Positions 27,139 through 35,642 of a DNA stretch of 64,000 bases are shown one piece after another. A program made the position numbers and the translations under genes. Positions within the stretch are counted from its first letter, which is position 1. Every line of letters begins with the position of its first letter. Under the pieces are notes generated by a model. The model saw only the letters and a list, made by a program, of their open reading frames with translations, was not told the origin of the DNA and did not search any database. Location of the stretch: NCBI GenBank assembly GCA_004000515.1, contig CP034537.1:4602001-4666000 (forward strand), in the 5' to 3' direction. The stretch comes from Pseudomonas poae (lineage in GTDB: Bacteria > Pseudomonadota > Gammaproteobacteria > Pseudomonadales > Pseudomonadaceae).

Positions 27139-28260
27139 GTGAACACCTTCCTGAAATTGCCTGCCGATTTTTGTGCCGATGTCGAACGCGCTCACACGCT
27201 GCCGGCTGCGTATTACACGCAACCACAGGTGTTTGAGCAGGAGAAAGAGGCGATCTTCGCCAAGAGCTGGATCTGTATCGGTCATCGCAGCGAGGTGGCC
27301 GAGAGCAACGCCTACATCACCCGGGAAATTGTCGGCGAAAGCATCATTGTCGTGCGCGGCCGCGACGCAGTGCTGCGGGCCTTCTATAACGTGTGCCCAC
27401 ACCGTGGCCATCAGTTGTTGACCGGCAGCGGCAAGGCGAAAAATGTCATCACCTGCCCGTACCACGCCTGGGCGTTCAAGCTCGACGGCGAACTGGCCCA
27501 CGCGCGCAATTGCGAAAGCGTCGCCGACTTCGACAAAGACAACTCCAGCCTGGTGCAACTGCGGGTCGAGGAGTACGCGGGGTTCATCTTCATCAATATG
27601 GACAACGCCGCCGGTACCGTCGAAGCGCAACTGCCGGGACTGGAAACCAGCATGCGCGAGGCCTGCCCGGTGATTGACGACCTGCACCTGGCGGCGCGGT
27701 TTGTGAGTGAAACGGCGGCAAACTGGAAGTCCATCGTTGACAACTACCAGGAGTGCTACCACTGCGCGCCGGCGCATCCGGGGTTCTCCGATTCGGTGGA
27801 TGTCAGCCAATACACCCACACGCTGTTCCAGAATTGGTCGTTGCAGTTTGGCCGGGCGAAGTCCTCCGAGCGCTCGTTCCAGTTCGATGACACGGGCGAT
27901 GCGGCGAAGTATTCCGGCTATTGGATCTGGCCCTGCAGCATGTTCAACATGCCACCGGGCGGCAACTTCATGACGGTGATCTACGAGTTCCCGGTGGACG
28001 CCAACACCACCCTGCAGCATTACGACGTGTACTTCCTGAACAAAGACATCACCCCCGAGCAGCAAGCGCTGATCGAGTGGTACCGCGACGTGTTCCGCCC
28101 CGAAGACCTGCGGCTGGTGGAGAGCGTGCAGCGCGGCCTGAAGTCCCGTGGTTATCGCGGCCAGGGCCGGATCATGACCGACAAGGCCCGCAGCGGCCTG
28201 AGCGAGCATGGCATCGCGCACTTTCACAACATCATCGCCCGTACCCAGCACAGCGACTGA
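27139..28260 (+). CDS. cntA: Carnitine monooxygenase oxygenase subunit-like Rieske protein (CntA/YeaW type)
   Basis: Rieske non-haem iron oxygenase predicted to cleave carnitine into trimethylamine and malic semialdehyde. The 373 residues equal the CntA/YeaW length. The Rieske ligands are C86, H88 (CPHRGH) and C106, H109 (CPYHAW). The mononuclear site ECYHCAPAH gives H208 and H213, with D323 in RPEDLRLVE. The bridging residue is Glu205, the unusual glutamate reported for CntA in place of aspartate; all these numbers agree with CntA as I remember it. It starts with GTG. The reductase gene follows 30 bases later. Glycine betaine or stachydrine oxygenases are related, so substrate is inferred with help from the neighbouring gamma-butyrobetaine dioxygenase. 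Confidence 0.82.
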   Translation: MNTFLKLPADFCADVERAHTLPAAYYTQPQVFEQEKEAIFAKSWICIGHRSEVAESNAYITREIVGESIIVVRGRDAVLRAFYNVCPHRGHQLLTGSGKAKNVITCPYHAWAFKLDGELAHARNCESVADFDKDNSSLVQLRVEEYAGFIFINMDNAAGTVEAQLPGLETSMREACPVIDDLHLAARFVSETAANWKSIVDNYQECYHCAPAHPGFSDSVDVSQYTHTLFQNWSLQFGRAKSSERSFQFDDTGDAAKYSGYWIWPCSMFNMPPGGNFMTVIYEFPVDANTTLQHYDVYFLNKDITPEQQALIEWYRDVFRPEDLRLVESVQRGLKSRGYRGQGRIMTDKARSGLSEHGIAHFHNIIARTQHSD

Positions 28261-28290
28261 GCAACGGTAACCCTGCAAGTGAGGTGAGTG

Positions 28291-29265
28291 ATGGCTGACA
28301 AATACCAATGGTTCAAGGTGAAGGTGCTCGGGGTTGAGCAACAGACGCCGCTGATCAAGCGTTTTACCCTGGCCCGTGAAGACGGCCAGGCGCTGCCGGC
28401 GTTTACAGGCGGCAGCCACGTGATTGTGCAAATGCAGGAGGCTGACGGGCGTCAGCACAGCAATGCCTATTCGCTGCTGAGCGACCCGGCGGACACCCGC
28501 CATTACCAGATTGCCGTGCGCCTTGAAGACCCGTCCAAGGGCGGTTCGGCGTTTATGCATCGCCAGGTCGAGGTCGGCACGGTGCTGACCCTTTCCAGCC
28601 CCAACAACCTGTTTGCCATTGACCCAGGCGCGGCGCGGCATGTGTTGATCGCCGGCGGGATTGGCATCACCCCGTTCCTGGCGCAGCTCCCCGAATTGCG
28701 TGCGAGCGGGGCGGATTACCAACTGCACTACGCGTTCCGCAGCCCCGAACACGGTGCATTTCACCCTGAGTTGATGGCCGGTCCCCACGCCGAACGCACG
28801 CGGCTGTACATCGACAGCCAAGGCCAAACGCTGGACATCCACGCGTTGATCGCCGGGCTGGACGACGCTGCGCACGTGTATGTGTGCGGCCCCCGGCCGT
28901 TGATCGATGCGGTCATCGACACCGCCCGGCAGTTGGGTGTAGCGGAAAGCCGCGTGCATTGGGAGCAGTTTGCTGCGGCGACGCCTGCAAACAGCGGTGC
29001 GTTCAGCGTAACCCTGGCGCGCTCCGGTCGCGAGTTGTGGGTGGAGGAGGGCATGAGCATCTTGCAGGCCATTGAAAACGCCAAGGCCGCGACCGTGGAA
29101 TGCCTGTGTCGGGAGGGTGTGTGCGGCACCTGTGAAACGCAGATTCTGCAGGGTGAAGCGCAGCATCTGGACCAATACTTGAGTGATGAGGAAAAAGCCG
29201 CGCAAAAAACCCTGATGATCTGTGTGTCCCGTGCACGAGGCGCATCGCTGGTGTTGGACCTGTAG
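28291..29265 (+). CDS. cntB: Carnitine monooxygenase reductase-like protein (CntB/YeaX type)
   Basis: Electron-transfer partner of the Rieske oxygenase, 324 residues from ATG 28291 (GAGGTGAGTG upstream). An FAD/FMN-binding domain (SNAYSLLSDPADTRHYQIAVR) is followed by the NAD domain (VLIAGGIGITPFL, YVCGPRPLIDAV) and a C-terminal plant-type 2Fe-2S ferredoxin (ECLCREGVCGTCE, then C in MICVSRA). This VanB/phthalate-dioxygenase-reductase order matches CntB/YeaX. Transcription ends at a terminator directly downstream, making cntAB its own unit. Confidence 0.85.
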   Translation: MADKYQWFKVKVLGVEQQTPLIKRFTLAREDGQALPAFTGGSHVIVQMQEADGRQHSNAYSLLSDPADTRHYQIAVRLEDPSKGGSAFMHRQVEVGTVLTLSSPNNLFAIDPGAARHVLIAGGIGITPFLAQLPELRASGADYQLHYAFRSPEHGAFHPELMAGPHAERTRLYIDSQGQTLDIHALIAGLDDAAHVYVCGPRPLIDAVIDTARQLGVAESRVHWEQFAAATPANSGAFSVTLARSGRELWVEEGMSILQAIENAKAATVECLCREGVCGTCETQILQGEAQHLDQYLSDEEKAAQKTLMICVSRARGASLVLDL

Positions 29266-29283
29266 CTGCAACGGTGTTGATCG

Positions 29284-29306
29284 AGCCCGCGAAAGCGGGC
29301 TTTTTA
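29284..29306 (+). terminator. Rho-independent terminator of the oxygenase/reductase operon
   Basis: AGCCCGC-GAAA-GCGGGCT stem-loop with a GNRA-type loop and T run, 18 bases after the reductase stop. Confidence 0.92.
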
Positions 29307-29307
29307 T

Positions 29308-29321
29308 TGAATTTAATTTCA
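29308..29321. promoter_or_regulatory. Operator-like palindrome, copy 3
   Basis: TGAATT-TA-ATTTCA, matching the TGAAAT-N2-ATTTCA form at 11 of 12 arm positions, immediately after the terminator and before the aldehyde dehydrogenase gene. Confidence 0.5.
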
Positions 29322-29340
29322 ATAGAGGCTTGTTTGTTAT

Positions 29341-29354
29341 TGAATGGAATTTCA
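29341..29354. promoter_or_regulatory. Operator-like palindrome, copy 4
   Basis: TGAATG-GA-ATTTCA, 33 bases centre-to-centre from copy 3 and 50 bases before the aldehyde dehydrogenase start. The ATTTCA half is conserved in three of the four copies. Confidence 0.5.
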
Positions 29355-29404
29355 GTATGGCCTAGGATTGCCACAGCCTGACAAGAACAAGATGAGGTGT
29401 TGCA

Positions 29405-30901
29405 GTGCCAGTTTTGAAAGACACAACCTATTGGCTCCAGAAAGCCAAAGACCTGCGCCTCGAAGGCCGGGCGTTTATTGATGGGGTCTACGCGCACGCC
29501 GATGACGGGGCGACCTTTGGCTCCTACAGCCCGATTGACGGTGAGCCGCTGGTGCAGGTTGCGCTGTGTGCCAGCGCCGATGTCGACAAAGCCGTAGCGG
29601 CGGCAAGGCGCAGTTTTGAGGCCGGGGTCTGGTCGGCCCTGGCGGCGCGTGATCGCAAAGCCGTGCTGCTGAAATGGGCGAACTTGCTGGAAACCCATAG
29701 CGACGAGTTGGCCTTGCTTGAGTCTCTGGACAGCGGCAAGCCCATCGCCGACACCACCGGTGGTGACCTCCCAGGAACGATTTATTGCCTGCGCTGGTTT
29801 GCTGAACTGATCGACAAGCTGCACGGCGAGGTGCCCGCCACTGAACCGGGCTTTTTTGGCACCGTGACCCGTCAACCGCTCGGCGTGGTAGCGGCGGTAG
29901 TGCCGTGGAATTACCCCCTGCTGATGGCCGCCTGGAAGTTCGCCCCGGCATTGGCTGCGGGTAACAGCGTGGTGCTCAAACCGTCGGAAAAGACCCCGCT
30001 CAGCGCGCTGCGTATCGCCGGGTTGGCCCTGGAGGCGGGGCTGCCTGCAGGCGTATTCAATGTGTTGGGTGGCGACGGCGCGACAGGCCGGGCGCTGAGC
30101 CTGCATGGCGATGTCGACTGCATCGCGTTCACCGGTTCCGGGGCGGTCGGTCGAGATATCGCGAAGAACGCGGCCGCCTCCAACCTCAAGCGTGTCTGGC
30201 TGGAGCTGGGCGGCAAGTCGGCGAATATCGTCATGGCCGACTGTGCGGACATCGGCCAGGCCGCACGTTCTGCCGCCGCCGCGATTTTCGCCAACATGGG
30301 CCAAGTGTGCAGCGCGGGTTCGCGGCTGCTGGTTCAACGCTCGATAGCCGACCGGTTTATCCCGTTGCTACTCGATGCCACCGATGCCTATCAGCCTGGC
30401 CATCCGTTGGACCCCGACAGCGTGACCGGCGCCATTATCGACCGCGCGCAGTTCGAGCGGGTCTGCCAGTTCATCGTGCTGGGCCGGCAGGAAGCGCAGT
30501 TGCTCAAGGGCGGCAACCCGTTGTCGGTGGTCGGGGAGGGCGCTTACCTGGAACCGACGATCTTTCTCGCCCAAGACCCATCGGCACGTATCGCCACTGA
30601 AGAGATCTTCGGCCCAGTGCTGGTGGTGATGCTGTTCGACACCCTCGAAGAGGCGATCGCGATCGCCAACAGCACCGAATACGGCCTGGCGGCGGCCATT
30701 TGGTCGTCCGACCTGAAGACTATTCATGCCGCCACCCGCCAACTCAAGGCCGGCACGGTGTGGGTCAACTGTTATGACGAACTGGTGGATATGAACTTCC
30801 CGTTTGGCGGGTTCAAGGAGTCCGGCAATGGTCGGGATAACTCCGCTCACGCGCTGGGCAAGTACACCGAGTTGAAATCAACCATCACGCGTTGCGGTTA
30901 A
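29405..30901 (+). CDS. NAD(P)-dependent aldehyde dehydrogenase
   Basis: Soluble aldehyde dehydrogenase, 498 residues, starting with GTG after GATGAGGTG. Key residues are the Asn of VPWNYPLLMAAWKFAPALAAGN, the general-base Glu in LELGGKSANI, the nucleophile Cys in GQVCSAGSR and the late EEIFGPVLVV and FPFGGFKESGNG motifs. The sequence is of the betaine-aldehyde/GABA-aldehyde class. In this setting it would oxidise malic semialdehyde, the product of the CntA reaction, to malate (inference). It heads a second transcript with the Fe-dehydrogenase and permease, behind two operator-like palindromes. Confidence 0.92.
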   Translation: MPVLKDTTYWLQKAKDLRLEGRAFIDGVYAHADDGATFGSYSPIDGEPLVQVALCASADVDKAVAAARRSFEAGVWSALAARDRKAVLLKWANLLETHSDELALLESLDSGKPIADTTGGDLPGTIYCLRWFAELIDKLHGEVPATEPGFFGTVTRQPLGVVAAVVPWNYPLLMAAWKFAPALAAGNSVVLKPSEKTPLSALRIAGLALEAGLPAGVFNVLGGDGATGRALSLHGDVDCIAFTGSGAVGRDIAKNAAASNLKRVWLELGGKSANIVMADCADIGQAARSAAAAIFANMGQVCSAGSRLLVQRSIADRFIPLLLDATDAYQPGHPLDPDSVTGAIIDRAQFERVCQFIVLGRQEAQLLKGGNPLSVVGEGAYLEPTIFLAQDPSARIATEEIFGPVLVVMLFDTLEEAIAIANSTEYGLAAAIWSSDLKTIHAATRQLKAGTVWVNCYDELVDMNFPFGGFKESGNGRDNSAHALGKYTELKSTITRCG

Positions 30902-30911
30902 GGTGAGTCCC

Positions 30912-32095
30912 GTGCAAAACACTCTTTCAGCGTTGAACCCACAGAAGTGGACCGTCCCCCTGCCAATCGAGTATGGCCCTGGCGCCCGTCGGCAACTGGT
31001 CGAGCTTTGCCGCGAATTCAACATTTCCCGGCCGATTATCATCACCGACCAAGGCTCGTTGAACCTGCCCTTTGTCGGTGAGATGCAGCAGCCTGACCGC
31101 CGCCGGCCTGGCATGCGGCCTGTACGGTGGCATCGAGCCCAACCCCACGGACACCTCGGTTATCGCCGGTGCCGCTGCGTTCCGCGAGTGGCGCGCCGAC
31201 GGCGTTATTGCGTTGGGTGGCGGCAGCGGCCTGGACGGTGGCAAGGCCGTGGCGTTGATTGCCCAGCAGCAGCGTTGTGACCTGTGGGCATTCGATTTCG
31301 ACCAGCCCGTGCCCAGCGGTTTTGGCAGCGCCGATTTCCCGCCGGTGATCACCATTCCGACCACCGCCGGCACTGGCGCGGAAACCGAAAGCACCGCGAT
31401 GCTCACCGACACCGCTCGTGGCATCAAGGGCTGTGTCTGGCACCCTCGGGCGCGGCCTTCGGCGGTGATCCTCGACCCGGAACTGACCCAAAGCCTGCCC
31501 GCCAACCTGACAGCGTGGACCGGCTGCGATGCAATCATCCATGCCCTGGAAGCCTACTTTGTTCCCAGCTTCAACCCCCCTCAGCGACGGCGCGGCGCTG
31601 CAAGCCCTGAGCCTGCTCTGGACCTCGATCGACACCGCAGTCGCCCAGGGGCAGGACCTCGAAGCTCGCGGCAAGATGCTGATCGGTTCATGCCTGGCCG
31701 GCGTGGGCTTTCTCAAGGGGCTGGGGTTGGTGCATGCCCTCAGCCATATGGTCGGCGCGACCTACAACACCCATCATGGCTTGACCAACGCGATCATCCT
31801 GCCGGTGGTGCTGCGGTTCAACCAGGCTGACATCAGCCCGCGCCTGACCCCCGTGGCCCAGGCCCTCAGTCTGCCGGACGCCGGTTTCGAAACGTTCTAC
31901 ACCGCCATCTGCGCCAAGCTCGACCACCTCAATATCCCCAAATCCCTCTCGGCCCTGGGTGTGCAGCACGCCGACATCGGCGTGATCGCTCGCAAGTCCA
32001 TGGGCGATCCCGCGCGCTTGACCAACCCCCGCGACAGCTCCGTTGAGCAACTTGAGCAACTGCTGGCCCAGGCGATCGACAAGGCCCGCGACTGA
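30912..32095 (+). CDS. Iron-containing alcohol dehydrogenase (group III); frame-disrupted
   Basis: Fe-dependent NAD(P) alcohol dehydrogenase, 393 residues after two corrections. It has the nucleotide motif GVIALGGGSGLDGGKAVAL, IPTTAGTGAETE, and the metal histidines in GLVHALSHMVGATYNTHHGLTNAI, with Asp in WTGCDAIIHALEAY. Breaks lie near 31083-31092 and in the C6 run 31575-31580 (one C too many: FNP then LSDGAALQAL). Start GTG 30912 after AAGGTGAG is preferred to 30903. It follows the aldehyde dehydrogenase by 10 bases. Its role in a carnitine route is unclear; it may handle a hydroxy- or semialdehyde intermediate. Confidence 0.85.
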
Positions 32096-32152
32096 TTGAC
32101 CCGCTGTACCGCTTTGCCGTGCAACCAAACCAATAAAAAAGGTGCAACTCAC

Positions 32153-33598
32153 ATGTCTGCCTCTCCCCAAGTCGCGTCCAAGGGACGCCTGAACCTGGAA
32201 ACCCGCTCCATCGATTACGTGCCGCTTGCCGAGCGCCATGGCAAGGCCTGGCACTTGTGGCCGATCTGGTTCTGCGGCGAAGCCCACCTCACCACGCTGG
32301 CTGTCGGCATCATCGGTGTTGGCATGGGTGCCAACCTGTTCTGGTCGGCGGTGGCGATTTTCCTCGGGTGTGCGTTCGGCACGCTGTTCATGGCTGGGCA
32401 CTCCACTCAAGGCCCGCAGATGGGCCTGCCGCAACTGATCCAGTCGCGCCCGCAATTCGGTTATTTCGGCGCGCTGTTGGTGTACGCGGCGGCCATCGCT
32501 ACGTATGTGGGCTACAACGCGTTCAACCAATTGCTGGTGGGGCAAACCCTGCACGAACTGTTCGACGCGCCGGAACATGGCTCGGCCATCGCCTTTTCGT
32601 TGCTGGCGATTGTCATGGCAATTGCCGGCTACAACACCTTCCACAAGGTGCAGCGGGTGCTCGCGTTTGTATTGATTGGCGTGATGCTGGTGTTCACCGT
32701 CGGCCTGGTGTTCCTGGTCAAATTGCCGGCTGAGCAGTTGAGCGTTTCCGGGTTCAAGGCCACGCCGTTCCTGGCGCAGTTTTTTGTCGCGGCTGCCTAT
32801 CAACTGAGCTGGGCGATTTATGTCTCTGACTATTCGCGCTACCTGCCGGCGAATGTCAGCGTGAAATCCTCGTTCTGGTGGACCTACCTGGGCGCCATGA
32901 TTGGCGGCGTGTGGATGATGTTGATCGGCGCCCTGGCCGCAGCATTGAGCCCGGGGCAGAACCTGGCCAAAGGCCTGGTGATGCTCGGCAACCTGCTGTT
33001 CAGCGGCTTTGGCGAGTTTCTGTTGATCCTCGCCGTGCTCAGCCTGGTCACCAGTGCCGCACAGAACTTCTACGGCGCATCCATCACCCTGCTGAGCATT
33101 GCCGACACGATCAAAAGCCAGACCTCAACCCTGTTCAAACGCATCGTTTCGATGCTGCTGGTGGGCGGCACCGCGATTGCCATCGCGATGACGGCATCGG
33201 ATAACTTCGTGAAGGAATTCGGCGACTTCCTCGCGATCCTGCTGTACCTGTTCACGCCCTGGACCGCGATTAACCTGGTGGATTTCTACAAGGTGCGCCA
33301 CGGCAAATTCTCGATTACCGAGATCTTCAAGCCCAACGGCATCTATGGCCGCTGGAACTGGCGCGGAATTGGCGCCTATGTGGCGGGGTTCGTGGCGATG
33401 CTGCCGTTCTCCAGCACCGGCTTGTACACCGGCTACGTCACCACGCTGCTCGGCGGTGCGGACATCAGCATGTTGGTAGGCCTGGTGGTGTCGGCGCTGG
33501 TCTACGGTTGGCTGTGCCGCTCGCAGAATATCGCTCAGGAACTGTCGCGCATCGAGGTGCTGGACAAGGACCTGGAAAGCGGCCTGCAAGCCGGCTGA
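32153..33598 (+). CDS. NCS1-family permease (cytosine/purine/hydantoin type)
   Basis: Inner-membrane secondary transporter, 481 residues, 12 predicted helices. It shows the NCS1 pattern: IDYVPLAERHGKAWHLWPIWFCGE near the N-terminus, GHSTQGPQMGLPQLIQSRPQFG, YVSDYSRYLP and a late FTPWTAINLVDFYKVRHGKF. The start is ATG 32153 after AAAAAGG. It is third in the aldehyde-dehydrogenase transcript. NCS1 proteins normally carry nucleobases or related heterocycles, so its presence in a quaternary-amine island, where a BCCT carrier is usual, is notable. Confidence 0.88.
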   Translation: MSASPQVASKGRLNLETRSIDYVPLAERHGKAWHLWPIWFCGEAHLTTLAVGIIGVGMGANLFWSAVAIFLGCAFGTLFMAGHSTQGPQMGLPQLIQSRPQFGYFGALLVYAAAIATYVGYNAFNQLLVGQTLHELFDAPEHGSAIAFSLLAIVMAIAGYNTFHKVQRVLAFVLIGVMLVFTVGLVFLVKLPAEQLSVSGFKATPFLAQFFVAAAYQLSWAIYVSDYSRYLPANVSVKSSFWWTYLGAMIGGVWMMLIGALAAALSPGQNLAKGLVMLGNLLFSGFGEFLLILAVLSLVTSAAQNFYGASITLLSIADTIKSQTSTLFKRIVSMLLVGGTAIAIAMTASDNFVKEFGDFLAILLYLFTPWTAINLVDFYKVRHGKFSITEIFKPNGIYGRWNWRGIGAYVAGFVAMLPFSSTGLYTGYVTTLLGGADISMLVGLVVSALVYGWLCRSQNIAQELSRIEVLDKDLESGLQAG

Positions 33599-33613
33599 AG
33601 CACCGTCTTACGC

Positions 33614-33637
33614 CTCACCGCCTGCAATGGGCGGTGA
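33614..33637 (+). other. Hairpin after the NCS1 permease gene
   Basis: CTCACCGCC and its perfect complement GGCGGTGAG enclose a 6-base loop 16 bases after the permease stop. There is no T run, so it may be a weak terminator or an mRNA 3'-end stabiliser. Confidence 0.4.
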
Positions 33638-33778
33638 GTGCGTCCCTGCAAACCCGTCTCCCGCTGATTTCCTGCCACTCATCGCGCAAAAAGTTGCTAA
33701 ATTGACGCCTCGTTTAAAGCCCTGGCCTTGATCCTCGTCGTTGATGGACGCCAAGGAATGGATTTTTAGGATGGCTCG

Positions 33779-34752
33779 ATGAGTGAAGACAGTTTCGCGT
33801 TTCGCCTCAAGGAGCTTCTGGAACACAAGAAGTTGACGCTGCAAGCCGTCGCGGGAGCGCTCTGCGTGTCGCGCACGGCTGTCCATAAGTGGACCCGTGG
33901 GGGGAAATCGACTACGACAACCTGCGCAAATTGTCCGGGCTGTTGGACGTCAACTGGATCTGGCTGCGCTATGGCGCACAGGCCCAGCAAGACGTGCAAC
34001 ACAGCCCGCCGCAAGCGCTGCCCATGACCGAGATGCGCCGCAAGCACACCGCCCAGATCATGGAGAGCGAGGCGCGCATGAAGCTCGCCCAGGAAAACGC
34101 ACGCATCGTGACCTGGGAGTGGAACCTGCTGACCGACGAGGTCACCTATTCAAGCAACGTGCAGGCCGTCTACGGCTGGCCCGTCAAGCACAACGAAGAC
34201 TTCTGGAGCCATATTCCACCCGACGAAGTGCCGGCCTTGCAGGCGGTGTTCGAGCGCTCCATCAGCAGCGGGCAACCCTGTGACACCGACTTTCGCATGC
34301 TGACCCCAGAAGGCGAGGTGCGCTGGATCTCATCGCGGGCCACGCCGTTGCTGGACGACGCCGGTCGCGCCCTTAAAATGATCGGCATCAGCATGGACAC
34401 CACGGCTCGCAAGGTCGCCGAAGACGCTGTGCGCCACAGTGAAGACCGGCTGCGCATGGTGTTTGAGCTGGCGGACGAAGCCATGGCGTTTATCGATGTT
34501 GATGGACGTTGGCTGACGGTGAACCCGGCGTTCACGCAGTTGAGCGGGTACGCGATTGACGACCTGATCGGGTCCAACGTGAGCACACTGCTGCAACCTG
34601 GCGCGCCGCTATTGGCGTCTATCGTGGCATCGCCGTTGAAGGTGCACGAGCAAGTGGGCCAGTTGCGTCACAAAACCGCTGCGCCCGTGCCGGTCCGCCT
34701 CAAGGCCCGGCTGCACCTTGAGCAGATTGTCATGGTTCTTGCCGCCGTTTGA
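33779..34752 (+). CDS. XRE helix-turn-helix protein fused to PAS domains; frame-disrupted
   Basis: One-component regulator, 324 residues after correction. The N-terminal XRE domain (FAFRLKELLEHKKLTLQAVAGALCVSRTAVHKWTRGG) is joined to two PAS domains. The first (MKLAQENARIVTWEWNLLTDEVTYSSNV; TDFRMLTPEGEVRWISSRA; PAC tail ISMDTTARKVAED) is complete. The second (RLRMVFELADEAMAFIDVDGRWLTVNPAF) is short. No kinase, GGDEF or EAL domain follows. The frame breaks in the G6 run 33899-33904; one more G restores RGGEIDYDNL. The start follows TTTTTAGGATG. It probably senses a small molecule and controls this island; ligand unknown. Confidence 0.82.
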
Positions 34753-34786
34753 TGGCGATTAATGTTGCGTAAACACAGGTTGATGT

Positions 34787-35434
34787 ATGAGCACTGAGTC
34801 AGAAGGGATTGCCGTCAAGAAACGCCGCACCCGTATCGAGCCCGAAATGCGCCGCAAGGCGATCATCGAGGCGACGATGCAATGCATCACCCGCTACGGC
34901 CACAGCGGCAGCACCCTGGAGCGGATCTGCGCGCAGGCTGGAGTGTCCATCGGCCTGATCGGGCATCACTTTTCCAGCAAGGAAGAGTTGATGCTGTCGA
35001 CCTACCAGGAGTTGACCGACCAACTGCGCGAAGAAACCCGCAAATACCTGGAAGCCCAGGGTGGCACCCCAGAAGACCGTTTACTGGCGATCATTCGTTC
35101 GTCGTTTCGCGGGCAGATTTTCAACGAGTTCATCCTCACCACGTGGTTGGGCTTCTGGGGCGCAGCGGTGTCCTCCGAGCAGCTTCGTGCACTGAACAAA
35201 AAGCTCTACGCCGATTACCGCAAGGAGCTGGAGTCGGTGTTCAAGGCCATCGCCCAGCAAAACCGCACGCAAATCGACGCCAAGGCCGCCGCCCTGACCA
35301 TTACCGCGTTGATCGATGGTTTCTGGTTGGAATGGGCCCTGGACCATAAGGCCTTCAGTCCGAAAAAGGCCGAGAAGTGCTGTATCACCACGGCCCAGAT
35401 GTTCGTGAAGAGTGCAGAGCCGCTTCAATCCTGA
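34787..35434 (+). CDS. TetR-family regulator (BetI-like)
   Basis: 215-residue DNA-binding repressor. The helix-turn-helix RRKAIIEATMQCITRYGHSGSTLERICAQAGVSIGLIGHHFSSKEEL resembles BetI, the choline-responsive repressor, and the C-terminal half follows the same pattern (FNEFILTTWLGFWGAAVSSEQLR, ALIDGFWLEWALD). Placed at the end of the carnitine-type island, it is the best candidate to bind the repeated TGAAAT-N2-ATTTCA palindromes. That link is inference. Confidence 0.88.
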   Translation: MSTESEGIAVKKRRTRIEPEMRRKAIIEATMQCITRYGHSGSTLERICAQAGVSIGLIGHHFSSKEELMLSTYQELTDQLREETRKYLEAQGGTPEDRLLAIIRSSFRGQIFNEFILTTWLGFWGAAVSSEQLRALNKKLYADYRKELESVFKAIAQQNRTQIDAKAAALTITALIDGFWLEWALDHKAFSPKKAEKCCITTAQMFVKSAEPLQS

Positions 35435-35642
35435 CGGCCGGCACGGCCTGCAATCGCGCGAAATCAATAGGATTTCGCCGCCTCGGGGCCTGCCAAGACA
35501 ACTGTTCCGATAAACCGTTCCTCAGCTAAGTCTTTGCTTATTCACAAGAATCCCGGACAATCGCGCCCCTTCTATGGCTGGGGCGCTGCCTGTCAGGTTT
35601 TTCTGACTCGTCCCGGCCGTGTAAATGCGGAGATCCGACCGG

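Noticed and set aside
27139..28260. Calling the Rieske protein an aromatic-ring dioxygenase or GbcA
   Set aside because: Residue numbering, bridging Glu205 and 373-residue length fit CntA/YeaW better, and the partner reductase and dioxygenase point to quaternary amines. GbcA remains a weaker alternative.
27091..29322. A 743-codon minus-strand frame over the oxygenase and reductase genes
   Set aside because: It covers two clearly real genes and a terminator. Its composition (Arg/His/Gln-rich) is that of a codon-bias shadow.
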